Shown here: piece after piece, positions 18,215 through 29,500 of the stretch
How positions within the stretch are numbered: position 1 is the first letter of the stretch
Layout of the letters: every line of letters starts with the position of its first letter
Assembly (NCBI RefSeq): GCF_963422355.1
Contig: NC_085095.1
Span: forward strand, 6,065,327 to 6,129,326
DNA length: 64,000 bases
Origin: Corticium candelabrum
Lineage: Eukaryota; Porifera; Homoscleromorpha; Homosclerophorida; Plakinidae
Direction: 5' to 3'
The notes under the pieces: model-generated
What the model saw: only the letters and a program-made list of their open reading frames with translations
What the model was told of the DNA's origin: nothing
The model's database searches: none
Program-made: the position numbers and the translations under genes

Positions 18215-21200
18215 ATGGCATCAGAAGACGCACAAGACTTCAACAAGTTTCTTACCGAAGTACACAACTCCTATTGTATGTACAGAGAAGTATCTGATTT
18301 ATCTATTGATTTGTAGGTAAAATACATTGAGAAACGCGATTCTGTTTTGACTAACAAGCAACAGATCGACAGAATTCTTCGTCCTGGCTCCAAGTTCTTC
18401 AACATGAATCCGTTTGATGTACAGTACAAAATGTCTAGTGATGCTTTGCATTGTCTCTACATTTTTGAATTGCTTGAAAAAGGTGCTTCAACTTCCTTTG
18501 ACTGCAACTCCAACAGAAATCAAGAAACAATACAGAAAGGTGTTCAATAAGTTGAGACCTAGATTGCAAGTTACATTAACATGACAGCATTATAGCTTGT
18601 GCATGCATATAGAGACGTGAGAATCGTGGGGTCAAAAGAGAGTTATTGCCCCTTATAAAGTTTCTTGCCTCCCTGTATTACTTCCGAATGCAATAAATCA
18701 TAATTTATGTTGCTAATACCCCATTCACACGAGCATTTGTAACTGTGCCAGCACGGTACGGCACGGTTTGGCTCAGTTTCACTTCGTTGTGTGAATGCCG
18801 ACCGAACCAAACCGAACCGAATCGTGCTGAGTTGGCCCACCTCAAGTTGCCATGCCAGCTAGCACGGTTTGGTTTGGTTCGGTTGTGTAGTGCCTGTCAA
18901 AACAAAGACGACATCGACGTCTATGCTTGGTACTTCTCCTCGATATTTTCACAGATTGTTCTAGTGCCAGCGAGAAGTAAGCGCGGATAGCTTGTTCCAT
19001 GACGACGTCTGTATCTAGTGTGCACACCAAGAGACACGCCTACTAAAACTCAGCTGGCTCGCTTTGTCTGAAAGTCGTGTGAACAAGGGCTGACTCGCTT
19101 CATTAGCCCAGGCTTGCTCGGCTCAGTTTGGAGCTGTGCTCGTGTGAATGGGGTATTAGACATAGAATGTTTGGCTCCGGCCCCAATCTCGAAAAGTTTC
19201 TACACCTAGGCTGTAGTTGGCTGTGTAGCATCGGCTTATTGACATGTATATGCATATATTGTTTTCATCATACATTACAGGAATGCTTGCAGTATCTCAG
19301 GTATAGGATTAGGATATTGAATACAGTTAGATTGACTAACTGATGATTTGGTCTATCATCATTTGTAGTTAATTAAACTATACATTTTTATTGGATATCG
19401 AACTTTGTAGTACAAGGACGTTAGATAGATACCACAAACTACATAAAATGTCAGCTAATACTCTAACCTAAACTCTAACTTAACTTAAGTATTAACGTGG
19501 GCGCACCTGGACACGCCTATATACATTGACTAACTAACACTTAGGGGTTTTATACTAGCAAGTTAATATCAACTACACCTAACAAGCCTAAAAGCGTCAA
19601 TTAGACAATGCAGCTCAAGGCCGACGGAAGCAATTTACAAGTGGAGTGGCCTAATGCGTTAAAGGGGCAGGGTTGCTCCCAACATACAAAAGGCACAGCA
19701 CTCCGCCATGCCTTGGCTTCCACTTGGTACAGGCCCGCCATGCTTTGCTGTATGAGTAGGCAGTGATTAGCTATGAAGACAATGGACTTGTATTTGTATT
19801 TTGAAAAGTGGGAAGTTGTTTCAGGCTAACAAGTAGTTCCTGGGATGCTTGGTTTGAAGATAAGACCAATTAGGAGAAAGACTGCCATATGGTATGAACT
19901 TAATTGTAATACAAGTACTCGAAGATAAACAGTGGTTGTCTTAAACTCTGCCCACTATTTAGGTCAGTATCTGATGGTAACAAACGAAGTCTGTAGATGT
20001 CTGGCCTTCCTATCCTATATAAAGGGAGGTTCTCAACTTCTTGAGGTCTGGAAATTTTCCCACTCGCATTAATATAGCTATCATGTGGTCAAGCACAGTG
20101 AACTAAGACAGAGAGAACCTTTTTTTCAAAAGAAGATAAACCGCTTTGTTCCTTTTGTGCCTGAGCATTCTGTGACAACAGTTTGTGGCATCTCAGTGTA
20201 AGCAAACCTGCATCAAAGCTTTTGTGGTCCGACCATAAAAATTGGAATGGGCGGGACCAAAATTTAAGGTGGGCGTGTTTATTTCCGCCGTGTCTTCCAA
20301 AAATCCTGGGAACACCCCTGAGGGGTGTAATACTAATGCATGCTACAAGCAGCTAGTTTAATTAGGAGGACTCATAACTTCAAAACTGAGCACAACTGTC
20401 AGAAACACTATCAGGTAAATTCTTAAATATATTATTTTATTTAAATCTGCTATTGTCACGACCGGAAGTATGCGGCAATAGATAGCTGGCTAAAGTCGGA
20501 ATTTTGAAAAGTGGGGTGGCCATGGCTGCTGCGACTCCGTCTGCTCTGCAGCTGTTTCTTGTGGCACAGCAGCAGAGGAACAAATAGCCTAACTGTACAC
20601 TAGAATAGAAGTGTGAATGCACCATGATTGATAAGCAAGATTTTGATAATTAATTCTTGAATAGAAACTGGTATTTTATGTAATGTCTCATGTTAATGTA
20701 TTAAACTAAATTTGTTCTTTTAAATACATTGTGTTATTTCTATGTATTAAAAATGGTTGATATCGTTATTGGATGTTAGTTGTCTTTCTTGGTCCATCCT
20801 GATAAGAATGCAGAAGATTTAGACAGAGCTCAAAATGCATTTGATGGTAGGCATGCAGAGAGACCGTCTTAATAATTTGCTATGAGAAGTTCGACAAACA
20901 ATTTGCATTGCAGCTGTTGTAAATGCCTACAGAACTCTCGAAGATAAAGTAGAAAGGGAAAAAGTCATGCAAGTCATTGAAGGTGCGAAAGAGTTGGCAG
21001 AACAAAAGGTCCAGCTACATGTGTGTGCATGCGAGTTACCTGATAGGGATGATGTAATGTTATTGATAGTTGAAAGAAAAACGGAAGCAAGCAAAGAAAG
21101 AACGAAAGGACAGCATTGAAGAGGATGACCCAGAGAAGGTAGATTAACCGTTATGTCTTTGTCGGTTGTGGGTTTGTGTACAAGGTAGTCTCTACATTTG

Positions 21201-23220
21201 ACTGGAAGGTGTGATTGAATTGACAAGGGAAGGTTTAAGTTTTGATTGAATACATTTTTTGTCTTTCAACTGTAGACACAATATTATTGCACGTTATAAA
21301 TCAAGTTGCAACTTGATTAATATGCAACTGGATTAATAACGTGCAATAATATTGTGTCTACAATTGAATGCATAGAAGATGTAGTGTGTATATGAGCTGT
21401 CTTTCATTGCAAAGCCATAAGTACTGATCTTGAGCAAGTGACAGCCTAAATTGAAACAAAGTATATTTGTGCTCTAACTGGTGTGGCTGACGCTACAATG
21501 GCAGGAATGAAATTTAAACCCGTCTGGTCTAACGTGCGTTGAAGGGGTATGGCCTAGCGTGAGCTAACAAGGAGTGACTAAACGTGTCAATGAAGATTCC
21601 CTGATTGTGTTAGATTTGATTCCCGGATGTGCATCAAAAGTCTAAAGCTAGAAATATTTAATAGTAGTTACTAGTATTTGATGAAACTGCAGAAACAATA
21701 CAGTCACTAGTAACCGATATTATATATTACTTATTTAATTATTTTATACCTCAAACCGGAAGTTGATTGCATTGTACCTCTGCTGAAAGTCGTCTTTCTG
21801 AAAAACGGTCCGGCCTGGGTGCTATGACCCTGAATGGGGCAATCTTTCATGAAAAGTTTGAGTATGCTTGTCTTTATGACCATGTGGTCTCAAGCAGCAA
21901 GGTTGTAGCCACTGGTCCGGTTGGTCCAGTTTCAACCGGACCACTTTTTAATATTTGTACTTTCACCAACGGACCAATGCTGGCAACTTTTGGAATAGGG
22001 CATAGCTGATTAGATAAGTTTTTATATTTAATCACTCTGAGACAGCCTCATATCAAGTGCTTGCAGATCAGAACGCATACAGCTTGTAGACCTGTTCATT
22101 CTAGTTTTAGAATAACAGATAGTAAACAGAACCAGATTCTGTCACCTCCCCTTATTGCTTTATCACCCTATGAACTTTTTGTTTCGTAGGAGAACCTTCT
22201 GGGAGTCTAAGAATTAACCCTGTGTGCACAGACCCAATCATGAATGCATGGTTTTATACTTGGCCACCTTTCACTAGGACGTCAATGACGTTCAAGATGT
22301 TGCATTCTGTCACTACATTACTACGTAACACAGAAAAATTATATTTTGTGTCTGTCTGCGCCAACCGGACCACTTCCAAACTGCCAGCTACGTCCCTGAG
22401 CAGTAACAAAATACTGCTACAAAAAGAAACATTAGAAAAAAGATGTCTGCAGTAAAAGGCATGAAGAAATGAAGATTTGAGTATTGCTGATTCCTTGTTG
22501 TCGATCAGGAAAGTAGGTCTATATCACATACAAAGCAAATCTGAAAGCAAAACATAAGTGTTACTAATTCTATTGATCTTGTTTTGAGGTGTCGTAGATT
22601 GTAGTGACTTGTCTCTATTCTTTTAGTATGAGCACTTTCTGAAATGTATGATCGCAAAGCTGTTTGCCGATATGGAGATGAAGAAGAAACACCTAGAAAA
22701 GCGGGAGTTTGAAGAACGGTATGGCTTGTACGGATTAATGGCCATTGTAAGAACTCAATTGTAAGAAAACCGTAAACTAGCAAACGAAAACAAGAAGAAG
22801 AAGAGGCAGAGGACGCCAAGAAGAAAAAAGAAGAGGAATGGAAGAAGCAGTGGGAGGTACACTACTGTTGTCGCTTACACATGCTCATGTCTTTTGTGAT
22901 GCATCAAAATATGTATACAAGACACACTATATGTCTTTCTCACTTTAGAAAAGGAATAATAATGCATTTACGAAAAACCTAAGTAGTTTACTGCAACTTT
23001 AAAGTTGACAGTTACACAGTGGACACAAAATTGCAATACCTAAGAAGCGTGGATGTTTTATGCAATGAATTGATGGCGTTCATTTACTTCATGTTAGGAG
23101 AGTAGAACGGACCGAGTGGACACGTGGCGGAATTTCCAGTCCGGTGGTAAGAAAAAGAAGAAAATCAAAGGTTTTAACACAATGAGGCCTCCTGGCCTCA
23201 AACCAGAGAAAAGGGAGTAG
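18215..23220 (+). CDS. DNAJC8: DNAJC8, spliceosome-associated J-domain protein
   Basis: Nine exons join in frame: 18215-18259, 18317-18418, 18483-18539, 20780-20846, 20914-21008, 21070-21138, 22627-22718, 22781-22856 and 23098-23220. They give 241 residues against 253 in human. Diagnostic stretches are IEKRDSVLTNKQQIDRILRP, FNMNPFDVLQLP, the J-domain LSFLVHPDKN with its HPD tripeptide for Hsp70 stimulation, a Lys/Glu-rich coiled coil, and the C-terminal block DRVDTWRNFQSGGKKKKK ending MRPPGLKPEKRE. DNAJC8 (SPF31) is a nuclear protein found with the spliceosome and SR protein kinase SRPK1. Exon 5 uses a weak donor (AAG|GTCCAG). Intron 3 (about 2.2 kb) is long for this gene because it holds an inverted-repeat element. 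Confidence 0.95.
18714..19158. mobile_element. 445-bp MITE-like element in DNAJC8 intron 3
   Basis: The terminal inverted repeat TAATACCCCATTCACACGAG is matched at the right end by its complement, so the element begins and ends with TAATACCCC/GGGGTATTA. The interior repeats a GGTTTGG/CCAAACC palindromic motif (ACCGAACCAAACCGAACCGA region). No open frame resembles a transposase. Confidence 0.75.
19160..20779. other. Remainder of DNAJC8 intron 3
   Basis: AT-rich intronic sequence. Fragments such as TTGAAAAGTGGGGTGGCCAT near 20505 recur loosely near 19800 and 55665, hinting at an old dispersed repeat. I cannot define its ends. Confidence 0.3.
21265..21368. repeat. Long hairpin-forming inverted repeat
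   Basis: The 33-bp arms 21265-21297 and 21336-21368 are complementary with a single mismatch. They include TGTAGACACAATATTATTGC. The 38-bp loop itself contains a smaller palindrome (ATCAAGTTGCAACTTGAT). It lies in DNAJC8 intron 6. Confidence 0.85.
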
Positions 23221-23413
23221 CAGTTGACACGATTCACTTTGATTTACTCTACAGTCATTGCACAAAAATTCATCAGGAGTCTAATTTTTAGTATCATACT
23301 GTAATTTCGACTTGTGGTGACAAGTTAACTATAAGAACTGCTGAATAGCATAGTGTATAAGTATTTACGCATTTGTCTAGTAGTGGATGATGCAGTACAG
23401 TTGGAACACTAAA

Positions 23414-25497
23414 TTATCGTTCTTCACATGTCACTAAGCATTCGTTTGTTGGTTGATTTGCTATGTCCCAGTGTGTCTCGAGATCTTCGAGCGTTCCGTC
23501 ACGACTCAGTGTGCGAAACTTGTATCGAGGCAGAACAATCGACAGAACGACCTTCATTTCTAACATGGCCAGGTATTGGCCAACGCATCCCTTAGGTCCC
23601 GTACCGAACGGAACATACTGGAACTGCATATCCTGCCACAAACAATGGGATGCTCAGTGAGTGTCAATATACCGGTGCAAGAGTTGACCTTATTGAAATG
23701 CTCCGGGTTAAATCCGTTCGGGCTTGTGAAATTGCGAGGGTCGCGATGCATTTGTGCTAGGTGTAGTATTATGTTGGTGCCTTCAGGTATGCTGTGGTTG
23801 TCCATGACGTCGTCGCTGATTGCTCTCCGAAGAATGACTGGTCCGACCGGCTTTGCACGAAGTGACTCCTTCAGTACTTTCTCCATATACGTTAATTCAG
23901 CTAGGTTGCGTTTATTAGGGATTTCCAGACCTATATATAGAAAGAAATCGGTGTAGCATTCAGACACAGCGTTGCTATTGCATGCACTTGCCTACAACGC
24001 GCGTTATTTCCTCCAAAACTTTTTCTTCGATTCCTGGGTTGTCTGATAGAGCCACTAGGGTGTAGTACATGGTGACAGAGGAGGTGTCCGTTCCGGCTAG
24101 GAACATTTCAAGGACGCATTGTTCGAGATCAACGGAAGAGACTTCACCGTTTTCCTAAAAAGACAGCGACCATGCACGCGGTGTTATGCGGAGCGACTCA
24201 CGCAAATAGTATTATTATATACTATACCTCTGATTTGAGGAGATTTGCTAGAAAGTCGTCTGCTGTTTTCCATTCGGTGGCTCTTCTTGTTTCTACAATT
24301 TCATGTACGGATCTGTTGAGAGCTACCCTGCGGAGTAGGCACAGTGTTTCAACTTTATATATAAGTCTCCCGTTAAATTTGTCGTGCACATATCTACTGT
24401 ATGTGTACATGCAGTACTGTATAAGAACGTAAAGATACTAACACTGCTTTTTTGTGCTTCTGGAATTGCGGTTGGAAGTGGTAGAGCCAAGCTGGCTTGA
24501 TAAGAAAGTATTCCCAAGCCTTGAAGTACTGGACGATCTCCTCAACAACCTGCGGACCTATCGGTATACACGAAGCGAGTCTTGATGTCCCTAAATCGGA
24601 AATATCAAACACATTTTACCGTTCGCAATGTGCACTCTCAGCATGAGATCGGCTGTTATGTCCAAGGTGATCCCTCGTAGAAAGTTTAAGCCATCCAATA
24701 GTCCATCGGGTCGTGCGTTTTGCAGTTGAGGGATTTGATGGAGTTGTTTACGAGCTGCACAGGCAGCAGATTCGATCGCTCTGTCTAGTCCGTTAGCGTT
24801 CAGAGCTACAACCAACAAGTTAAATTATACATCGAAACAGAATGAACGAGCAAGCAGTCTCTAGAGTCAGACACCGCCGATTCCACAGATGTAGACATAT
24901 ACATACTTGCCTTTTTGAAAAAAGCTTCGAAGATGTTTCCACTTTTGGACATCGTTATTCCAGATAATTCCACTGTGGTACATCCCCAGATGTTGGAGAC
25001 CGGTCTCACATCCAAAGCGTTGTCGGTAGTTGTTCGACTTGAGAACATGATAGGCGTAATCTGGTCTGTAGCAACGAATTATCTAATCAACTATACTGTT
25101 GCGTGCATGGGCATGTGCGAGGTACATGTACCTGCATGTGATAATGGTCTCATCCCCAGCAATCCATACCCTCACCGTATCCCCATAGTGCTTGAGATAG
25201 TAAGCGGCAGCAGTCGGTACTCCCATCCAGAGAAAGCGAGCATAGGCAAACCAGGCAGATAGAAGAGGAATCAATGGGGGACCTGGAACACAAAGTGCAT
25301 GCGACAGTTCCGTGTAAGCACACCAATCCCACAACCTGTACTGTTAGATGTGGCTCGAGTACAGTACCTGGAAAGTGTAAGCGTCTCGTCTGATATGCCT
25401 TGTATTGCACAAACAATAGATAAGCACCTACAACGACAGTCAGTAGAGCAACGAGAAACATTGCGCGCCAAAGAGGCTTGTCACTGCAGACGTGCAA
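23414..25497 (-). CDS. Aromatase-like cytochrome P450 (CYP19-like)
   Basis: Nine minus-strand exons (25497-25368, 25282-25132, 25065-24911, 24805-24620, 24590-24443, 24327-24228, 24154-23992, 23930-23689, 23632-23414) keep phase throughout and give 497 residues; human aromatase has 503. An N-terminal hydrophobic segment (MFLVALLTVVVGAYLLFV) suggests ER anchoring. RFLWMG and YGDTVRVWIAGDETII match aromatase RFLWMG and YGEFMRVWISGEETLI. RFGCETGLQHLGM and GIIWNND match RFGSKLGLQCIGM and GIIFNNN. The I-helix is EQCVLEMFLAGTDTSS (Thr about 314), ExxR is ESLR (about 366-369), and the haem loop is FGTGPKGCVG (Cys about 441). DDVMDNHSIPEGTNIIL matches DDVIDGYPVKKGTNIIL. CYP19 converts androgens to oestrogens; the substrate here is unproven. 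AGTDT replaces the vertebrate AAPDT. Two introns start with GC (after 23992 and 24911). Confidence 0.92.
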
Positions 25498-25855
25498 GGC
25501 AAAGAAATTTAATTCGTTTTGCTGAAATATGCTGTTTAGGTAGGCACACTCGCAGCTCCCAGTACGTACAGGTCACGTGGACAGCGATGCCGGCGCAAAC
25601 GTTGAACCGGAAAACATACGGGCATACCACGCGACATAACGCCGACGTGTGTGTGTGTGTGTGTGTGTGAACACCTCATGCACGAATGACTATAACCCGT
25701 TCATCACACCAATACACTCTGCGCGCGCATACATTCAGTCATGCAATGTTGGACCGGTATGCATGCAAATAGCCACTACACAAGCACCAAGAATAAGGCT
25801 TCAAGACGATTCACACTCTCTAGAGCGACGGTCTATTGGCACGTTGCATGAATGA
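25498..25855. other. Spacer upstream of the P450 gene
   Basis: 358 bp between the P450 start and the stop of the ATPase gene on the same strand. It contains a short (GT)n at 25648-25668 and presumably the P450 promoter. Nothing else stands out. Confidence 0.45.
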
Positions 25856-26479
25856 CTATGTTTTTGTAGCTTCTAAGACGACTTGGACGCGTCTCCTAAT
25901 GTCTAAATCATGGATGATTGTGTAGTTAATCCTGTTTTCGTCCAACGTCTTTTTCATTACTCTCGTAAATTCTTGCAGCTCTTTCAGGTTGGGTCTAACT
26001 CTGACACCGTCGTCTTCAATACACTGTTGGTGTGGTTCAATCACAAAGAGACGAGAAGACTTTGAACGGTATCTCTCTAAACTTGTACCAGCCCACGGAT
26101 TATCCAGTAGGCGTTTGTAGGCTTCTTCTCCTAGATAGTAGCGAGCGTAAACAAGAGGGTCAATTCCTCTGTCCATTAGGTAGGGTACGCCTTCTTTTGT
26201 GTTGCGCTCTTCCACTTCGTTCTGCTTCTGTAGGATGTCCAGCTGGAGACGTTCGAATGCATCGGGATGTTTCTGGTGATCAAAATCGTCGCGTTTTAGT
26301 TTCTGCTGTTTAATGATTCCTCGTGCTAGTTCTTGTTCTCGCTTGTAACCTTTAAAACGTTGTTCTTGCGCCAGACTGGCGAGCAAGGTGGTCTTGCCGA
26401 CGCTATGGGCTCCACACAAGAAAACGCTTTTCATCGACGCCCCGTCTGTGACACACCTCCGCTTTGACAACAAGCTCAT
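25856..26479 (-). CDS. AAA_28-type P-loop ATPase/GTPase
   Basis: A single uninterrupted frame of 207 codons. The Walker A motif GAHSVGKTTL lies at about residues 23-32. DRGIDPLVYARYYLGEEAYK at mid-protein has the conserved DRG placed as in the AAA_28 family, which includes NadR-like kinases and Drosophila TTD14. LFVIEPHQQCIEDDGVRVRP and the terminal YTIIHDLDIRRRV fit the same fold. TTD14 binds GTP and phosphatidylinositol phosphates in trafficking; whether this protein does so is unknown. Length is typical for a bare AAA_28 domain. A second Met at codon 16 is an alternative start. It is transcribed away from the RdRP gene across a 106-bp gap. Confidence 0.75.
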   Translation of the reverse strand: MSLLSKRRCVTDGASMKSVFLCGAHSVGKTTLLASLAQEQRFKGYKREQELARGIIKQQKLKRDDFDHQKHPDAFERLQLDILQKQNEVEERNTKEGVPYLMDRGIDPLVYARYYLGEEAYKRLLDNPWAGTSLERYRSKSSRLFVIEPHQQCIEDDGVRVRPNLKELQEFTRVMKKTLDENRINYTIIHDLDIRRRVQVVLEATKT

Positions 26480-26585
26480 ACGGGAAAGTCAAACAGGAAA
26501 CCGATCGCCTAATTTGCTTGACCAAGAGCTCTGACGCAACAGAATTTTCCGTCAGCGTGTTGTTTTCTAGTAGATGAAAACCTAG
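26480..26585. promoter_or_regulatory. Short shared promoter, ATPase and RdRP-helicase genes
   Basis: Only 106 bp separate the two divergent ATGs. Core promoters for both genes must lie within this gap or overlap the coding starts, unless an upstream non-coding exon exists on one side. No TATA box is apparent. Confidence 0.5.
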
Positions 26586-29500
26586 ATGGCTGGTAAGAAC
26601 GTCTCACATCTTATAGCACGCGTGTTAATTAAACTCTTTACCTCTATAGCAGCAGCCAGCTCCTCTAGAGCATCCCAGGCCCTGGTCACAAGAGGCCATC
26701 ACTCTCCTTACGTTTTCGAACATTCTCCTGTCTTCGATTTCGGCAAATTGGAAGAGAAGAATGAGCTGAAGCGCATCGCACTGCGTGAACACAGACCACG
26801 CGTAGATTGTGGAGAGTCGGATACCAGTCGACGCAGACTGTCGTTTATCTGGGAGCTCGATATCGAAAACAGCCGGTCCTGTCCACTGTACTCGGACTTC
26901 GGCGTGAAGAACTTCATAGTTTGCAAGTTTGCTCGTTCTATGAGTTCTAGTGATGTCCAAGATGTGTTGGAACGAGAATTTCGAGTGCAAGTCAACGGTG
27001 AGTCCTACCGGTACCGCTTTTTTGGTCACAGCGCTAGTCAATTGCGAGAAAAGGAATGTGTGCTGTACAACACTAGTTTGGGTAAACGAGAAAAGATTCA
27101 AGCTCAGTTTGGTGATTTTCAAGCCATTCGTCAGGCCCATAAACGAGCTGCCAGGATTGGGCTTCTGCTGTCGTCTGCCGAGTCAAAGGTCTGGTTGACA
27201 GACTCAGAAATTGCACAAGTTGATGATGTCGAACGGAATGGACACTGCTTCACTGATGGGTGTGGAGGCATGTCTGTCGAAACAGCCAATGCTCTAACTG
27301 AGGCTCTCAATATTCGACATCTGTATGATCACCAGAAAGTCAAAGTGCCATCAGTATTTCAAGTAAGATTGAAAGGATGCAAAGGTGTGCTTGCTCTCAG
27401 TCTTGAAATTAAGAATGGAATACAAATCAGACCATCCATGGTCAAGTTTAAGTGGCGGCAGGAGAAGACTTATCCATTGCGTGTGGTCGAGAATGGATAT
27501 TCAAAGCCAAATGATATTGGCAAAATTAACAAACAGTTTATACAATTGCTGTCAAGCCTGGGTGTTCCTGATAACGTGTTCGAGAGAAAGCAGTTCGAAC
27601 ATATGAGAAATGTTGAACAGCTGTTGATCAATCAAGATGTAGCAATGCTATACCTGTCAGCCTTTGGTCAGTCAGGCCTTGCTGAAAAGATGTTGACATG
27701 TGGAATCACTAAAGAAGTCCAGCAGTACTTGAAGAAAATGAAGCGAGAAATCAAACAAGGCAAGACAGTGGCTACACCTGACCAGAAGCCACGTTCAAAA
27801 GCTGAAAAACTTCAAATTCCAATTGAACAGTCCAGGCTTGTGTTTGGTATTTGTGACAATACTGGTAGTTTACAGTATGATCAGTGCTTCTTCCAGCCTA
27901 CTATAAGAGGACATCCACAAGTGATGGTTGAAACAAAGGTCATAGTGGGTCGAAGTCCGAGTCACCATCCAGGAGACTTGCGTGTCTTGTCTTGTGTGGA
28001 TGTGCCAAACTGTCGTCACCTTGTGGACTGCATTGTGTTTCCTATCAATGGTGAAAGACCACATGCTGATGAAATGTCAGGTGGAGATCTTGATGGTGAC
28101 AAGTTCTTTGTCTGCTGGGACAAAGAACTCATCCCTTCTAAAACTGTGCCACCATGTAGCTACACATTTCTACAGAAGTCACATCGAGGGTCAATACGTG
28201 GCTATGATCCTATGGTTACATTATTTGCTCAATACAATCAGGGAAGTTTAGGGCATGTAGATCGACTCTTCAATGAATGGGCAAATGCGAAAGGAGCTAG
28301 CAGTGCCGAGTGCAAGTGTCTGTCTGAGCTGTCTTCAAAAGCTGTTGATGCTGCCAAGACAGGCAGTAAAGTCGATATTCCCCGCACTCTTCGCAATCCA
28401 CCTACAGTGTCAGTCAGCAAGTTTATTTGGCAGAAAATGGAAGACAAAGCTAAGCTTTTTGTAGAAGATCAACTAATAAATGACCTAGGATGTACAGAGT
28501 TAAATCATGTATCTAAGAAATCGATGATGGAAATTATAAGCAACCTAACTGGTACGATGTCAGATTACTGGCTATTTCGTCTGGCTTGGAAATGGTGGAC
28601 TACAACATCAGCTACAGAAGATGACTTTGTTTATCTTACTACTTCTATTGACTTTTCAAACATGACTCTTCAGCAGCGACAACTTGTGATGGTGGATGTG
28701 ACTTCAGTAGGAGCTTCGACTCCTCTTATTCCTCAATCAGTTGTATTTAATGCTCTGTATCGCTCAGCAGTGTTCAGTACAGAAGACTTAGTGCATTTTG
28801 GTCTAGACAAGCATGGCAGTGGCTGGAGACGTTTGAGGTCTTTGTCTGCTCATGCTTTAACTCCACGAGTGATGGCTTCCATACTGCAGTTTCCACAACC
28901 CAAATTGCTGATCTTGGAATTTATTTTGGCTGGCCTTCCTTGGGGACTAGGGCTGTTTTTCTCGGGTTCGTTTTCGTTTGACACACAAGAGACAGTTTTG
29001 GAGTTGAAGAACAGTGAAGAATGTCACATAGTTGCCTTGTTATCAATACACACTGATGATCCAATTAGAGAAGTACGACCAATCCCTTCTTCATATTGTC
29101 TCTTGTGGGAAAATGGCATATTTCAGCTCTATGAAAAAACAAAGCATAATACCTTTGTATTCATGGATGTTGGACAAGAGCAACCTTTAGCAAGTGTGGC
29201 GTTACAAAGATTTAAAAGTAGTCTAAAAGACAGAGCACTAGCCAAGCTACGACAAGAGTTTTCTGCCCAAATTGAGGTGTATGTGTGGACACAAACAAGA
29301 GATCAGTTACCGAGTCTATTGTGCCAGGTTGAAGATGAGAACAAAGAAACAGTGGAACTGGACACAGTTACCAACACAGTCGATACCATTGCACAAGAGT
29401 TTACCATTCTAGAAGATGAGTTTCCAAAGTTAGGAGAAGAAGAAGCATACATCAAACAAAAGGAGAGTGACATGGATAAAGAAATACAACAAGCAAATCA

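Noticed and set aside
25856-26479. Bacterial contamination, since the AAA_28 gene has no intron
   Set aside because: It sits between intron-bearing animal genes in the same contig, and AAA_28 proteins occur in animals.
26625-27140. Antisense frames over the RdRP and helicase exons
   Set aside because: No family features; expected shadows of a strongly coding strand.
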